This document shows positions 5,265 through 6,074 of a DNA stretch of 6,074 nt, in pieces (position 1 is the first letter of the stretch; each line of letters begins with the position of its first letter). Origin of the DNA: Candidatus Auribacterota bacterium (GTDB taxonomy: Bacteria > Auribacterota > UBA6266); NCBI GenBank assembly GCA_016933315.1, contig JAFGBE010000179.1:1-6074 (forward strand), in the 5' to 3' direction. The translations under genes were made by a program, and so were the position numbers. The notes beneath the pieces are model-generated. The model worked only from the letters and a program-made list of their open reading frames with translations. It did no database searches and was not told the origin of the DNA.

Positions 5265-6074
5265 AAAAGTTGTTTTTCTTATACCATTCAAACGTTTCTT
5301 TCAAACCGTCGGCAAATCCGACGTAAGTCTTTAAGCCAAGATGTTTCTTCGCTTCTTCTATGTCTGCCTGGCTGTGTTTTACATCCCCCAGCCGCGCCTT
5401 TTCAAAAACAGGGTCCACATCAACACCGGATATCTTCCCTAAATTATCCAATAAACACAATAGAGAATACCTGTCCCCGCAGGCAATATTATATACCCTG
5501 CCAACAGCTTTCCTGGGCGCGCTGCAGGCGGCAAGGTTAGCTTCCACAACATTGTTGACAAAAGTGAAATCCCTGGATTGTTTCCCGTCTCCGTAAATTA
5601 CCGGTTTCCGGCCCGATATAATTGCGCTGATAAACCTGGGAATAACAGCCGCATAATCGCTTTGCGGATCCTGCCTAGGGCCAAAAACATTAAAATAACG
5701 GAGACAAACGGTTTCAAGGCCGTACAAATCATAAAAAATCTTACAGTAATATTCCCCTGTTAATTTGGAAAGGGCGTATGCCGACAACGGGTTGGGGAGC
5801 ATATCCTCTTTTTTAGGAAGGCGCTCGGAATCACCGTATACAGAGGAGGAAGATGCGAAAACAAACCTTTTTACTCTGTTTTTCTTTGCGGAGAGAAGCA
5901 GGTTTAACGTGCCGGACACATTAATGTTATTTGTCGTTACAGGATCTTCCACAGACCTTTGGACGGAAGGGAGGGCTGCTTCATGCAAAACATAATCAAC
6001 GCCTTTAGTCGCAAGGTCTGTCGCAGTCCTGTCTCTTATATCTCCCTCGATAAAATCTATCTTATCGGAAAAAA
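5263..6074 (-). CDS. NAD-dependent UDP-sugar 4-epimerase of the extended SDR family (WbpP/GalE-like), 5' end outside window
   Basis: The frame stays open to the right edge, giving the last 269 residues. Roughly 55-60 residues with the NAD-binding GxxGxxG are missing. A TTG at 5988 is an internal codon, not the start, because FIEGDIRD (7-14 of the visible part), with the adenine-contacting Asp, lies upstream of it. Further landmarks are HEAALPSV, the SSSS-VYG catalytic Ser box (about 74-80), YALSK (99-103, the catalytic Tyr/Lys pair), LRYFNVFGPRQDP and SRDFTFVNN. It resembles Pseudomonas WbpP, a UDP-GlcNAc/GalNAc 4-epimerase. The segment GDVKHSQAD keeps Ser where WbpP has Ser306, a small residue linked to accepting N-acetylated sugars. 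UDP-glucose or UDP-glucuronate remain possible substrates. It is upstream in the same operon as the aminotransferase, fitting surface-polysaccharide precursor synthesis. Confidence 0.88.
   Translation of the reverse strand, partial: FSDKIDFIEGDIRDRTATDLATKGVDYVLHEAALPSVQRSVEDPVTTNNINVSGTLNLLLSAKKNRVKRFVFASSSSVYGDSERLPKKEDMLPNPLSAYALSKLTGEYYCKIFYDLYGLETVCLRYFNVFGPRQDPQSDYAAVIPRFISAIISGRKPVIYGDGKQSRDFTFVNNVVEANLAACSAPRKAVGRVYNIACGDRYSLLCLLDNLGKISGVDVDPVFEKARLGDVKHSQADIEEAKKHLGLKTYVGFADGLKETFEWYKKNNF

Noticed and set aside
4701..5540. 279-residue plus-strand frame opposite the aminotransferase and epimerase genes
   Set aside because: It is antisense to two strongly supported genes, shows no recognisable domain and has composition typical of a shadow frame.
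5263..5988. A complete 241-residue epimerase starting at TTG 5988
   Set aside because: Conserved epimerase sequence (FIEGDIRD) continues upstream of this codon, so the gene is cut by the window edge.

Overview
The window is ordinary bacterial chromosome, gene-dense and moderately AT-rich. It holds seven protein genes, two of them cut by the window edges. I see no RNA genes, insertion sequences, phage genes or CRISPR repeats. The protein set points to a free-living bacterium that uses cyclic di-GMP signalling (PilZ domain), exports proteins by the Sec route and makes amino-sugar surface polysaccharide. It is most likely a diderm from a poorly cultured lineage. This placement is an inference from gene content only.

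Left part (1-1278): the plus strand opens inside the last 85 codons of priA, the primosomal replication-restart helicase. It meets tail to tail, with two bases between stop codons, a minus-strand gene for an exported TPR protein that ends in an unusual Tyr/aromatic-rich tail.

Middle (1279-3386): a 74-bp divergent intergenic region carries a perfect 7-bp inverted repeat and a candidate leftward promoter. It separates the TPR gene from a plus-strand RidA/YjgF-family gene. The RidA protein keeps the substrate-binding Arg but lacks the conserved Glu near its C-terminus and has Cys in place of Gly in the SGQ motif. A 54-bp gap then holds two overlapping candidate promoters for a 534-residue protein made of TPR-like helices followed by a C-terminal PilZ domain with intact c-di-GMP-binding motifs.

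Right part (3393-6074): a minus-strand, tightly packed operon reads inward from the right edge. First comes a UDP-hexose/UDP-HexNAc 4-epimerase (5' end outside the window), then a DegT/WbpE-type PLP sugar aminotransferase, then a family-4 Fe-S uracil-DNA glycosylase that starts at TTG with a Shine-Dalgarno inside the aminotransferase stop region. The first two fit nucleotide-activated amino-sugar synthesis for O-antigen or exopolysaccharide. The DNA-repair gene looks like an operon passenger.

No clearly new multi-gene system is visible. The points most worth following are the altered RidA active site, the TPR-PilZ fusion with its very short or absent 5' leader, the aromatic-tailed exported TPR protein, and the coupling of the uracil-DNA glycosylase to sugar genes.
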